Assembly: GCF_018139145.2 (NCBI RefSeq)
Contig: NC_059475.1
Coordinates: forward strand, 13,130,437 to 13,194,436
Reading direction: 5' to 3'
DNA length: 64,000 nt
Source of the DNA: Gymnogyps californianus
Taxonomy: Eukaryota > Chordata > Aves > Accipitriformes > Cathartidae
Shown: one piece after another, positions 35,985 through 48,256 of the stretch
Numbering within the stretch: position 1 is the first letter of the stretch
Layout: every line of letters begins with the position of its first letter
The notes under the pieces: model-generated
Seen by the model: only the letters and a program-made list of their open reading frames with translations
Database searches by the model: none
What the model was told of the DNA's origin: nothing
Program-made: the position numbers and the translations under genes

Positions 35985-36055
35985 TTTTAACTGAGGTGAT
36001 AGACCCCGGGGCTCTGTATCAAAAGGTCACGAGGTTGAATCCTGGTGCTACACAC
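35985..36055 (+). repeat. tRNA-like patch, possibly an old tRNA-derived SINE head
   Basis: GAGGTTGAATCCTGG (about 36,030-36,045) resembles the RNA polymerase III B box (GGTTCGAATCC) with one base missing. ACGAGG and CCTGGT around it can pair except for one G-G mismatch, like a T-arm. The upstream TGAGGTGATAGAC is a poor A box. No complete cloverleaf can be drawn, so it is not a functional tRNA gene. A decayed tRNA-derived SINE is possible. Confidence 0.25.
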
Positions 36056-38599
36056 TGCTCTTGTCCAGTTTAGCTGATAGCTCTGTGTGTGTGTCTATAA
36101 CGTATATATGTATGAATTACTGCTCACCTCAGCTATCTGTATTAGCAGACTCTGAGTAGTAAAACTCTCACCAGGAACATTTTATCTCCAAACCAGGTAG
36201 AAGCTTTTGTTTGGGGGATCCTAACTTTGCCCAGATAGGTTTCCAGGAGAGTAAAGGCAAACCTACTTGGTGCAAGACTATGTTCTGGGACTGACCATCT
36301 CCTTTGACTGCAGCAAGCCTGTGCACTGGCAGTACACTGAGTAACTCCCTGGCTTGAGATTTCCAGTACTATCTCTGAGGTAGGAAATGGTGATGCTTCA
36401 GCTGCTCACTAGTGCACTGTTGTTTATAGTGCCACAATTGTGTCATTCCAAACTCGAAGGTGATGACTTTGACTGAAACACACATAGGCAAATATATTTA
36501 TTTTAAAACAATGAGAAATAAATCTAATTATTATTTATGCGATTACTGCTATAAATTAAGTCAGTGCTTTTTCAAGCATTGTTGGAAATTCTAGACAAAG
36601 CTGCCAAGTGAAACATGTGAATCCTATTTTATAGCTTGGTGTCTGCTAGGTGCAGAGGAAGAAGTTGAATAAAAAGAAATCAGGATATACCTCAGAAAGA
36701 CAAAATTTTTCATGTACTAATGGCAAATATCCACTCTCCTGATCTCTGTGGGAGCAGTGGCAGAGAGAGGGAACAGATCATCTTTATGACTGATCAAGCA
36801 TAGCGAGTAGGAGAATGCAAAACAAGGGATGGAAATGTGTGTGTTCTCAAAGAATGCCATGTACCTCAGCATAGCTGGGTATTTTGTGAGGGAATACCTT
36901 TTGTTTTACATTTTTAAACAAAAGCAAATCTCTATTTTGAGAAAGAGGGAAAAGACTCAAGAAGGGAAAGGCGATGCTTAATGAATGAAGTATTTCTTTG
37001 CAAGATTTGAGATTCTGTTGTGTCTGTGGCATTGAAAGTAGAAGAGGCATCACTTGAGGACAGCCGATCAGAAGGAGTTGACAACAATTTTGTACCGTGT
37101 GAACTTTGTGGGTAGCCTGACTGACATCAGCATGACTGTTGCCAGAACTTCAGTCAGACTTCAGGGGGGAGCCGGTCACCAGAGCAAGGATAGACCCAGC
37201 CATAGTGAGCCTTGCAAGGGAACCTTTGCTGTGAGCTGAAGGGCAGCTGGTGGCAGTGGTATGTAGCATTACCAATCATATTGTATATTCTTTTTCAAAA
37301 CTACAGCAAAATGAAGCATTAGTTGACTTATGAAGCTTACTACAAAGTTTTCTTCCTCTCGTAGTAACAATCGGTCCCAGCAAGTTACCTCTTCCATTGC
37401 ACCTTTCTGAGATGCAGTGACGGTGTAAGAAACCATGTGAAAACATCATAGCAAACTCAGGTTGCCATAATGTTTGAAGAGAAGCTACTTAAGTGAGACT
37501 AACATTTTGGTTTTTGTTTGTATAGTGTTCAGTATGCTAAGCCCTAATCTGTGGCTAAGTTTCTGAGGTAGTGGGTGTAATAATAACTGGGTTAATAAAA
37601 ATCAGACCTAATAAGCATCACTGTTGAATTGAGTAGAATACTGCCTTTTTCTAGCTGTAGCTCTCCAAAAGATACACACATTTTGATTTTGAAGAGCCAT
37701 TAATTATCTTTTGGTTAAAAGGAGGGGAGAATGAGTCAATTCATATCCATTTGCTCATTACTTTCTCCTAATCCTGTCACAAATCTGTGGCTAAAAATGC
37801 ACTTAAAAAATCTCTCCATCCTGTATCTCAATGGGAAGTTTGCATTTCTGTTGTGTTTCTGTAGCCAGCACATTCCTGTAGGCAGTGCAGGCGGGGAAGT
37901 GGAAAACCAGCTTCTTAGAACTGTGAAAAAGTGCTTCGTCTCTTAGCTATCTGCATCCTGGTTTGGAATTTTTATTCTGCCTTTAAAATTTTCCCCCAGA
38001 AAAATGAGTTTGAAGCCAAGGCAGTATTCCCATATAAGTGACTGATTCATCTTCCTTGGGAATTGAGGGATCACTGTTGCCTGGAGTTATGGTCTTAATG
38101 ACTGAGATGAACAGATAGTTAGGAATTTGTTGTAAATTTATATTATACTATTAATTGTTGTTTCTTTTGAGTGTAGTCATGCAGGGAGAAAACAGACGTC
38201 ATTATTCTGAGACAGATTTTCTTTGTATTGATGTAGTAGCAGCCAAAACAAAAAACGGTGGGACTCAGAAGGAGTAAGATAGAGAATTAATATTCAGGCT
38301 GTTGTAATGCTAGGTCTCTTAGTCCCTGTAGTAAAATATTCTACAGTAGCCAGAGAACAGCCTAACTGTGGTGACCCAGTTTGGAGGCAAAATCGTTCTT
38401 CAAATTCACAAGTGCCCTCTAAAGACACACAGGATCAGTTTTCTGACATATTTGAGCACTCGGTTGCACAAGGAAATTTTAAAATTGTAAGAAGCAGTTT
38501 GAAGTTCCATTGAAATAAAAATTAATTTGTTTTGTTGATGGATGTGGCAATTCCACTAAACAGTCAGATACGTGGAAATCTCTTCTAACTGTGCTTTTG

Positions 38600-38715
38600 G
38601 AGTCCGAGGACAATGTTCTCAAAAGCCCTGAGGTCCCACTGACTTCCAGAAATGTTGAAGTCCTGAGTGTACTGAAAGCAGAACTCGACTCCTGTAAGCA
38701 CCTTTGCAAGGTGTT
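38600..38715. repeat. Possible degraded palindromic amniote repeat
   Basis: The blocks GAGGTCCCACTGACTTCCAG, then GAAGTCCTGAGTG and TAAGCACCTTTGCAAGG resemble the TTAGGTCCCATTGACTTCAATGGG...AGGCACTTTTGAAAAT type of repeat found in reptiles and birds. Weak and diverged; identified by eye only. Confidence 0.35.
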
Positions 38716-41700
38716 CCTGTATGCATACTCTGTGTTCCCCTGTGGGCTAAAATACTGTATCTTCAAACTGTTTCTAAAGTCATCGGTCAAACAGAAATTG
38801 TATTTACTTTTTTCAGACAGAAAAGTTTATTTTCAGGTCGGCAACTACGTAGCCATTTCACTACAGTGAGAAATGTAAACAGTTTGCATTTTGGATGGAA
38901 AGAAAAATTGAAACCAAGTTGTTCTGAGCTGTGCAGAAGCTGGCTCAGCAAAGGCAAAGTGGATCCATTTGGGAGTCATGGGGCTTTGAGCAGCATTCCT
39001 TCACAGTCGTGAAACTGAAGAGCAGTGAGAAGAAAACAGTAAGAGATGAGGGGGGAAAAGAAAAGTGAAGAAAGCAAAAGGGTAAGGGAGGAGTGTCTGC
39101 ACCATACAAATTAAGAGGGATGTTCAGTAGAATGACAGTTGAGAGAGATTTTCTCTTTCCCCATCATCAAAACCTTCCAAATAGTGCACTTTTTGAAGCA
39201 GTTTGTATTTTACAGTTAAATTTTAAGTTTCCCCTACTTAAGCATAGCTAGGTGGATAATATATTTGCAGTTTCATATCTGAGGCTATATTAATAATCTT
39301 AGATATTCAGGTAAACATAAATGCGACGATGTCTTTGTGAGGGAGTTGACTTGCCCCTAGATTAGGGGCAATACATCTGTGATGTATGCAAAGCAGCAGA
39401 TCAGGCCTCGGAAAACTGTGTCTCTGAGCAGGTGACTGTACAGATTTTTCTTCTTCCTCTCTCCCTAGATAAAAAGGAGTATATCCAAAGGGGCTGTGCA
39501 GGATATTGTGTTCAGTTCTCTTCTCAATCTGAAAGCTGTTAATAGGTGGGAAAGAAATCGCCTGCACTTCCAGTTGTGGGAAAGATGTGAGGACAAATGC
39601 CCTGAAGGGTAAGAGGTGTGTAAGGCTGTGAACAAATAAGGAAAGGAAAGGCTTTAAAAATAATTGAATAATTAGATCTTGTTCAGGCGATGATTCATAG
39701 AACTTGGTGTTGGCTGTCTTTGGACAGAAACTTTGGAAGAAGCAGTAGCCAAGAGGTGAATGAAAATGCACCACAGTTCTTTTGGCATATTGCCTTCCAA
39801 AATAGATGGTGAAGCTTCTTCTGATGGAGCTATAGCTGCTGTGCTAAAAATATTTCTTACCTTAGTCACAAACAAAGCCACTCAGAGCTGAGTTTAAAAA
39901 AGATATTCTACAGCAACTGTAGTCAAAGCAGTGTTCCTTTTAAATTGTCATCCATCCTGTAAAACAATTGCCCAGTGTCAAAGACAGTTTGAAGACTTGA
40001 AGGGATCTAGACTGATTTACTGTACATGTTATTAGGTGACCAAGTAGATAAAACGCCAAGTAAGAATGCTATGTAAAGGAGACATGGTGGTAGTTTTACA
40101 CTGGGCAAAACACATACTTTTAACTTACCAAATGGAAAGCTTTTTACTGGCATGTGAAAGTTTGGTTACTAGTTAACAAATTAATAAATTTTACTGTAGA
40201 AGAATTCTGTACCTGATGGCTGTCATCATTTCCTTTGACTTCATTTAAAGGTTTATGTTAACTTAAGTCTAGTTTCTACTTTCCCATGTACTGTGGAAAT
40301 CTGATTTGTGGTGTGGTATGAGTATATCCTGATCAAGTTAAAGATTTCTCGTGCAATAAGTTCTGTGAGAAAAATGAGTATTTAGAAATGACATGTTAAA
40401 TCACAGATTGGATTGCTGGATTTCATCCTTGGGCCGAAGGACCGTGTTACCAATCTTAAAGGGTTTGTGCCTTCCTTTTTTTCTTTTCTTCCTTTTCCCC
40501 TCCCAGAGGTGGAATTGTGCTAGCCCAGGAGGTGATGGGGGTTTTGCTGTAGTTATTTAAATTGCTTTTAGTTTGTGGTATCCTGGCATCAGATGCTTCT
40601 CTCATCTTGCTGTATGCAGAGAACTACTGATGAAAATTTTGTCAGCTCTGTTGAATTTTTGGTGTGGTCTTTTTACCAGAGAAATATTTTAAGACACTGT
40701 GGAAAACTGGAGACAAATGCTGCAAAAAGCAGTGAGCCTATAGATTGGCCATACTGACCAATGTTGTTGGATCCCAATTTCCCTTTAATTTGAACATCAG
40801 AGGGTAGTGACTCCCTAGAGAGCCTAGGGAGGCTCCTGAGACAGCTCTGAAAATTTAACTGGTGTAAGTAACCCTGTACCTTTGTGGCACATCTCAGCTG
40901 CAGAACATGCAATGACTGGGAAGCACTGGTTATTTATTTTGGGGTTTGAAGTTGTCAGGGAGCATTACCGTGATATTACACAGGAGTAATAGAGCTAGCC
41001 TGCTGTATAGACAGTCTAGTGGTGAGTTAGAGGCAGAGCTGAAGTAAGTACATTTGAGATCCCACTTACGCTGTTACTAACAAAAGGACCTTTCTGATGC
41101 CTTTCCAGCTTAAACAGTTGAAGATGTGTGTACGCAGTAGGTTTCCTTTTCTTTTAGTCATGTGGTACATAACTGGACTTGCTTCTTTGTGTCTCTGGGC
41201 AGTTGGATTCCGCTGCATTTTCCCTTTATGGATGATCCTGGTTGAGAAGTCTGCTAATCTGCATTGGACTTGACAGGGAAAAATATTAGGGATATGGTTT
41301 TGAAACTGAAAAGTGCAGCACTATAATAAATTGTGGCGCTCTGGTTGAACATGAGGATAAAATTCATTCCAGACCCTGTGTTCGAATGGAACAGTTTATG
41401 AATGGAAGCACAGCCCCTGGATTGTATTTCAGTATTAGTCTCTGGTCTGGAATTGTGCTATTTCCAACATAGACAAGGATATGTATTTTATAAGCTTTCA
41501 TTCTTCCACTGTTCAGATTATTCAAATATAAAATCTCTTGTGCTGGAGATGGCTGTGGAGTATATGCCATAGGAAAAACATTTTATTTTTGAAAAGAGAC
41601 AGGTTAGTAACTTGTCTGCAGTTTACATATTGAAAATAGCTTTATATTTGGCTGAAGGAGAACTGGCTAATGCTCAGAGGTATCACAATTGTATTTCTGC

Positions 41701-41739
41701 TTTACCTCCATTTCTCACTATCCATGTCTTGTTTTACGG

Positions 41740-41800
41740 TCATCATCTCTGCCTCAGCTCTGTCACCTGTCAGACGGGGATAACTCTGCTAGACGGCATC
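41740..41800 (+). mobile_element. MIR-like fragment
   Basis: TCTCTGCCTCAGCTCTGTCA and CCTGTCAGACGGGGATAAC closely follow the MIR segment CTCTGTGCCTCAGTTTCCTC, ATCTGTAAAATGGGGATAAT. Short but with good spacing and about three quarters of bases matching by eye. Confidence 0.5.
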
Positions 41801-42257
41801 ACAGCCATGTGCGTTGCTTACTATCATCTGATAGAATCAGATGTTTAGATGAAAGCCACTAGCTGTAGTAAACGTGAATTAGTATTGGTTATATTCAGAT
41901 GGACAAGCTGGAAGACAATAATGTTGTAGTTATCAAATAAACAAACAAATTAAAAGGAAACATGCTTAAGCAGCATGTATTAGGAAATTAGGAGTCTTGG
42001 ACTGAAGTCTATAAACTTTCTAGCTCCTGCTGCAGAGAAACAGCAGCTGAGAAATAGATGCTTAAAGATGAAGAAGGAGCCAAAACCTCCTGTCAGTTAA
42101 CATACTGTGGTTTCACCCACTGCTTAAAACCGTTTAGTTTTAAGCCTTTCAGATGGATTATGTTATAATGTTGACAGAAACAAAAATGAGATGCGAAAAG
42201 AAAAGCTTAGGCAAAAAGTTTGAGGTGTGATTTTACATCTGTTAACTGGAAACTTAA

Positions 42258-42277
42258 TTTTTTTTTTTTTTTTTTTT
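42258..42277. repeat. Poly-T run, 20 bases
   Basis: Uninterrupted run of 20 T after AACTTAA. Simple repeat. On the minus strand it could be an A tail, but no retroposed body is seen next to it. Confidence 0.9.
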
Positions 42278-43810
42278 ATTCTTTCTCACTATTTAAAGAT
42301 GCTGAGCTCCTATAACTTTGGCTGAGAAAAGGTAAATTCTATTTGAAGGATATGTTTACGGCTCTTCATTTTTTGCTAGGTCGTAGTTTTAAAGTATAGA
42401 AATGTCAGATTTTTTTCTTTGAGCTAATAAAAAATATTTTCTAAGTAACAGTGGGTGGAGCTTGGAATAAAAGCTGAGACATGGGCAAGATTTTTAAAAG
42501 CAGCTGTCTGAATTGCACCTGAGAGAAATAGAAGGATAGGGGCAATACAAGCAGCTTATTTTGACCAGTTTGCTAATAGTGTCTTTGTGCATATTAGGCA
42601 AGCAGAGATAAATGACCGCTTGTATATTGGACTCTGTTGAAGTATGCTGACCTACCTCTGCAGAGAATTTCCTGTTTCCCTGTTGTTCTGAAAGGGGTGT
42701 TGTTGCCTATCCCAGCAAGTCTAGGAGTGAATTGTTTCATCCTGTCTCACCAACTGAATTCAATCTACCTGTACTGAAATTAGCTGAGTTAGTCCGCATT
42801 TAGTCCAGGCAGCTGGAAACAGAAATTGCCTCTCTGATTTTCAGTTAATGCTAAGATTATGAGCACAGATTATGATATTGTTGAGAGATATTCTTCAGAA
42901 AATGCTAATTTATTGTGGTTAAAGGTGCATTTTTTAGGTCAAGAAGCGTAAATACAAAGTGAGGACTGCCAGAGGTGAAGTTGGATTAGACACTGCTATT
43001 AAAACAAAGCAAAGTATTTTTTTTTTCCCCCCCAAATTTACGAAAACAGAAGTAGGAAAGAGGCATGGGATAGGTGGGATAGTTAGCATGAGAAGAATGG
43101 TTTAGTGACTAGTGACTGTACAGAATATGCAGAAACTAAACTATGCTCTGCCTTCATTCCCAAGGGAGTGAAAGGGGTTGATGAATATTGTTGACCTGGT
43201 GGACAAGGTTGGCCATGAAGGCAAAGAAGAAATACTAGAATAAAAGGCACATGAAAACAGCTGGCCCAGCAACAAACCTTTAATGGCAGGACTTCTGCCA
43301 TGTGCTTGGAAATTGCAAATATCGTATCTGTGTTGCAGACAAGGAAAAATGCAGATCAGTGATTCTGATCATGACAAACCAACTCGGAAGGAAAGGATAT
43401 GTGGAGACTTGGAGTTTAAAAGGTAGATTGTGCTGACTAATCTGATAGCTCCCTCTGATAGCTCTATTGCAGAGGCAGAGAAATGGCAGGTTTGTTCTCT
43501 CTGGACTTCTGCTTGATAGCAGAACCACAGTGGAAACTACTAAGTGAGAGAAATTTGGAATCAGTAGAGCAACTGGGAAGTGACTTGGAAAGGATGAAAA
43601 GATAAGGCTAGTATTGAGAGAACAATATCATGTTGTAGGGAGGTTATTAATGAACTGCCACATGAGCATCTTGAGACTTGTTTCATCCACTATCTCCATT
43701 AAAATGGTCATTAAAAGGAATACGCAGTTAAATTTGCTCCTCCTACACAGCTGAGTTGGTGATTTTTCAGACTGAAGTAACTGAAATGGCATGGCAGTGT
43801 CATCACCTGA

Positions 43811-44230
43811 AGATGAGGACAAGAACCTGGGTGTGCTGATTAGTGAAAAAATGCAGTGAAAATGGCAAACCTAATCTAATATGCATATTTTTGGTGGAGA
43901 TAAGGAAGGCACAGAGGCGTCTCCCTCTGGCATGCTGTGGGTTATTCTGGTCATCCACATTCAAACGGGTGATATTTGACCTGCAGCAAGCACAGAGAAT
44001 AGCTGTCAGGATGCTCAACATCCCGGAGGACCAAACAATGGACAGAGGAGTGGAGCTTTGCAAAAACAAAGCAAAATGAAAGCTGGGAGGAGCTTTGATA
44101 TCTCTCTATAACTGAACTGAGGAAAAGAGGGACAAGAATTAGAAGAGAAGCAAACCGCAATTTAGACTGAAAACAATGTTGTCACAAGAACTAGGGACTA
44201 TCTGAAGTGGCAGAGGGAGCTAAGATTAGT
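43811..44230 (+). mobile_element. Degraded CR1 LINE fragment
   Basis: Successive blocks follow the plus-strand order of a CR1 ORF2 end: GAGGACAAGAACCTGGGTG (consensus GAGAAGGACCTGGGGGTG), GCTGTGGGTTATTCTGGTCA (TACTGTGTCCAGTTCTGGGC), CAGCAAGCACAGAGAATAGC (GGTCCAGAGAAGGGC), AGCTTTGATATCTCTCTATAACTGAA (ACCTTATCGCTCTCTACAACTACCTGAA) and GAGGGACAAGAATTAGA (GATAGGACGAGAGGAAATG). It is strongly mutated, with stops in every frame, 5'-truncated, and has no intact 3' end. Identified from memory of the consensus. Confidence 0.55.
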
Positions 44231-45949
44231 GCACTGGCAGGTCCCTTCTTTTCTGTGTAGACGGGTTACTTACACCCTTCCCTTTCAACTGATGATTATG
44301 TTTTTAAATTTTGTTTGTTTTCAGCTTTAGTTCAGCTTCTCTTAACAGCCTTCACTGGTAAGGAGGTGTGCAGGCAGCAAAGTGGGAAAGGATGTTGCAA
44401 GTCTTTTACTGAAGCTTTGAAAATTGTTACACAATTGAAATAAATTAGGAGAACTAACATGCTTGTGAATTGTTCTCAAGAATGTTCTCTTAAAACAGAG
44501 GGTAGGAATCTGGGTCAAATTGATTTGTTAAGTGGTGTTTTAAAATTCTTTTATTGCCAAAGCATTAGTTTAAATAGTTATTTGTCCATACATTTCTATT
44601 TTTGGTTTCTTAATGGAAGTACCAATGTAATTTTTTTTTAATGCTTTTCTGTCCATAAGCCATAACTTGACTATTTTCCCACAGAATTTTTAATCATCGT
44701 TTCTTCTGAAACTAGTTCTTGAGGGGTCCATTCACTGTCTGGGAGAGGGGGCGTGGGGTTTTTTTGTTGTTTATAGTGCCCAAAGAGAACTTTAGTTTTC
44801 ACACCCCTCAAACCCTAACAAACCCCAAACCCTGTGTTTTGCCCAAGTTCTAAGGGATTACTGGGGACTTTGGTGAGAAGAACAGTGGGGAGCAACTGAG
44901 ACTAAAGGTGCTGATGAACTATCAAAGAAATCTGTACAGAAAGTAGGAGCTTGTTTTAGATTCAGTCAGTGTAAAATTGTCTGTCATGTCCTTTGGACTA
45001 TAAACCTGATGAACTGCCTGCCTGTCTGTCTCTCTGCTGTGTCCATACAAAGCAGACATGCTGGTGTTTCTACAGCCATGCCTATCTTCTTTCATAACGT
45101 ATGCTTAGGAAGACCCTGCCTCACCTTCCTTGCCTCCTCATGTCTGTGTGGAACCTTTCACCTCCCCGCAGCCCTGAACAAAGACATATAATAAAACACC
45201 ACTTGTCGGCTAAGAAAAAGACTCAAATAACTTGGCCAGTCCGAACAGGGCCTTTGGATCCCTTCATTCAAAGTCAACATTTCTTTTCCCCTCCCCAGTT
45301 CCTTGGATTGTTTTTTTGAGCTTGTAGAACTCACTGGTACTATTTAAAGTAAGCCTTAGAAATAAGATTCAGACTAAAATAGTGGCCCTTGGCCTTAAGT
45401 CCAGATGCCTGAACTCCCTTTGCCTAGTGGAAGCAACAGGGGCCCTTAATCATTCAGGCAAAACTCTGTTGAATTCGGGAATAAAAGTACTTCAGGATTC
45501 CATGTGTTGGCACGAAGACTATATTTTGTGAGAATGTTACTGTCAAATAGACAGGTGTTGAAACAGTGTACCTTTCCTACTTGTGAACTACTATTGTTCA
45601 CAGACAAAACTAATAAAAATGCTGCTTCTAATTTTGAGTTTACTGAGCAAGCAGACTAAAATGCTTGATTTTTGAGTAAGCTGATTTCACTGAGCTTTTG
45701 AGCTGACAGCTTTATCGGTAGGGGCAATTCTGTAAATTAAAAATCAAGTAGTTCCTAAGTCTCTGGGCATGGTGTTTTTCTGTAGTCCTGGTCATGTCCT
45801 TTCCCCATCTTCATGTCTCTGTAGCTGTTGATTTCTGAAACATGAACCTCTAATCTTAAACTCAATAACTGATTACAGAAGCAAGGTACCTTCTGTACAG
45901 ACCGTTTATAGACAAGAATATTTCTAATTTAGTCTTTGTTTCTCCTTAG
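44231..45949. other. Non-coding region
   Basis: No gene is recognised. It includes a G-rich patch with GGGAGAGGGGG and GTGGGG at about 44,741 and a short CCCTAA-like patch at 44,801-44,835 (not a telomere repeat). It also has a palindromic repeat remnant at 45,435-45,505. Confidence 0.5.
45435..45505. repeat. Degraded palindromic amniote repeat
   Basis: GGGCCCTTAATCATTCAGGC, AAAACTCTGTTGAATTC and TACTTCAGGATTCC match in order the palindromic sauropsid repeat with arms CCTTACTCAGGCAAAACTCC around ATTGACTTCAAT, ending AGGACTGCAGGATT. Recognised by eye; family name not assigned. Confidence 0.5.
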
Positions 45950-46015
45950 ATGATTGAGTTTCCAGGTGACTGGACAAGTCAGGCAGTAGTAATAACAGAA
46001 GATGGAGGTTTTGCA
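45950..46015 (+). other. Candidate coding exon, 66 bp
   Basis: The segment lies between a strong-looking acceptor (AGTCTTTGTTTCTCCTTAG) and a donor GTATGT. Its length is a multiple of three and one frame is open across it, reading MIEFPGDWTSQAVVITEDGG and FA; both other frames have stops near the start. The peptide looks protein-like in composition but I cannot assign it to a family. Either it is a small exon of a large gene spanning the window or a chance pairing of splice-like sites. Confidence 0.25.
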
Positions 46016-47324
46016 GTATGTAGTGCTAGATAAAATAAAATAACAATCAAAAGTTGATAAACTTCTTGGGTTTATGTGAAACAAGTAAAACTCTTGACTA
46101 AATTAGAACTGGGTAAACACTTTTTACCTTGGTTTACTCTTGACCTTACCACTGAATTTTTCAGACAGATTACTGTGTTAAATCTCCTGTATGATCCATT
46201 GGCATCAAAGCAATCTTGTTGTCTAACAGCACAATGAATAATGGGGCTTGGCTGAAGCAGGGTAGCTCTGAAAGAAAAGATTTAGCTGGCAAATAGCTTT
46301 TATTTCTTCCATGAGAAAAAGAAAAGTTTTTATTGAAATAGATGTGCTTCTCCTTAGCATGGGTAAAGTACCTTGCTGACAGTGTTTTGAAAGATTTCTG
46401 TAATACATTTAAAGAGATTACTAAGGTGTTTCCTCGTGTGGAATTTTGGCTCCGTGTTTTCTATCTATTTTCATTGGGCATTTACTTGTGTTACTCTGAA
46501 AAGGTGCTGCATTGAAAAGGTGCTTTATTGAATGACATATACTTGAAGTCTCCCTCTTGTTTCTTGTAAGAAGTGTGATTCCTTCTTTTCCTTCTGAAAG
46601 CCTCATTCTGTGAGGCAGGAGTGAAAAATAGCTTTTGAGAAACATGAAGCTCAGCGGATGCTCCCTCGAATGTGCCTATGCACGTATACCCTAGGCTGAC
46701 TGCCTAGCTTAATACTTTTGCATTGAATGAATTGCCTGCTTAAAGCAGATAACATCCAGTTGATATCAGCTGTGTTGAGGGTGATTCACCTTTCAAAAGC
46801 ACCTAAATGATTCACACAGTTGCATGCTATTGACTTTCAATGATACTTTGGCTCCCGAGTACACAAACCATTGCTGGGCATGGGAATAAGCCTTCTGTTA
46901 AGTGTTTCTGAGAATTGTATGAAGGTAGTGTTGGGTAGTTGCCTGGAGCAGTGGTGTCTGGTGGAATTCTGTTTTCTTTCAGCAGGAGAAGAACAGATGC
47001 TACGCACCAAATCAAATGAGCAGGGAGGAGATAAAAGCAAGAGCAGTGAGAGGTTGGAACAAGTAGAAGCCTGGCTCTACTTCACCTGTAGGCAGATACA
47101 TGCCCATATGCGTTCCCTTGATGCCGAGCTGCTGTGCTTACCTCTGGGATGTTCAACCCATGCTGTAGTTCCTGCATAGAAGGTCCATTTGGTGCCTTGC
47201 AAAACTGCCTTTGAATAGTCCCACATGGAGACTGTACTGTTTGTGTCAGCAAGTCAAAGACTTGCAAGTAGTGTGTGTTTCCTTTCAGGGACCATCTCTA
47301 TGTTGGCACAGGTATACTGTACCT

Positions 47325-47338
47325 GTACAGTACTGTAC
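47325..47338. repeat. Perfect 14-bp palindrome in a GTAC-rich cluster
   Basis: GTACAGTACTGTAC is its own reverse complement. It sits in a longer stretch (47,310-47,352) of GTATAC/GTAC units that can fold on themselves. No known binding site is proposed. Confidence 0.8.
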
Positions 47339-48240
47339 CTTTCATAGTACTGAAAACAAATGCTCATTCTAGCACTTGCATAGCACCATTAAGTACACAA
47401 AATGCAGAAGAAACTACTCTCTTCCCTAAAAATTATGTGTAGGGAAAGGATGGACTGATTAATCTCAGCATAGTAAAACAGAAAATGCTGGATACATCAT
47501 TATGCATTAAATCTTCTTTAGTTATAGATTTAAGTGTTGTACTGTCATGTAAGAGTGTACCCATAGTTAGCTTCTGAAAGAACTTGCTGTCAACAGTCTA
47601 TTCAGTTTCAGCTACGTTATTCATAAGATTCATTCCTCCCTCCAGCTGTTTCCACAAATTGAAAGACTTTATTTCAGTTTATAAATGTTATTTCCCCATT
47701 GTTCATGCCCACAGCTATTTTCCATGCCTAAATATCCATCCCCCCAAGAAAAGAAATCCTGACCCTATAAAAGAAGCCATGTGGAGTGATCCTTTGAGGA
47801 GAAAGTCCAAAATGGCACAACATTGGAGTTGCCATCTGCAAAGCTTCAACAGCTGGTATTTCTCTGTTGTGTATCTGTGGCTGGGTGGGGATATTGGGCA
47901 CAGAGCAGAATATGAGTGGGGTGTGGTTGCATTACCAAAGGGTTCTCATTTTTTGTGTTGTGGCTCCAGTTTTCTCATTAAAACTGGAAGGGCCAAAACT
48001 TGCTTCTGTTAGAACTGAATGGAGCAGTTGCTCGATGTTTTGGTGGTATAGCTACAGTATGAGGCGAATTTGTCACTCACAGAAACTCCAACTGTATTGG
48101 CTTTTTAATAGGAAGACTGGTCAAATGGTTAAGAAAATGCAGATGTCTGGAACAGCAGAGATAATACCTTGAAACTGTGCCATAAAATTAAACTGCAGTT
48201 TGAAAAAAAGCCCTCAAACTTCAAACTGTCTTCACACATG

Positions 48241-48256
48241 TTTTTTTTTTTTTTTT
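48241..48256. repeat. Poly-T run, 16 bases
   Basis: Sixteen T after CACACATG, followed by AGAGCC. Simple repeat. Confidence 0.9.

Larger units (their letters stand above)
33046..38599. other. Non-coding region
   Basis: No gene is recognised. It contains a CCAA tetranucleotide repeat at 34,781-34,798, a 22-base A run at 35,486-35,507, a tRNA-like patch near 36.0 kb, and otherwise unique-looking AT-rich sequence. Open frames are at most 136 codons and have no recognisable domain. Confidence 0.5.
38716..43810. other. Non-coding region
   Basis: No gene is recognised. It includes a pyrimidine tract at 40,470-40,506, a MIR-like patch at 41.74 kb and a 20-base T run at 42,258-42,277. The minus-strand frame at 39,307-39,774 (155 codons) has no known domain and lacks the look of coding sequence. 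Confidence 0.5.

Noticed and set aside
37563..37584. let-7-like string TGAGGTAGTGGGTGTAA
   Set aside because: It mismatches the mature microRNA at several bases, and no complementary arm follows within 70 bases to form a precursor hairpin.
39307..39774. 155-codon minus-strand open frame
   Set aside because: No recognisable domain and composition like random AT-rich sequence. A frame of this length is expected by chance in 64 kb.
44801..44835. Interstitial telomere-like repeat (CCCTAA)
   Set aside because: Only one CCCTAA is present; the rest is irregular C/A-rich sequence.
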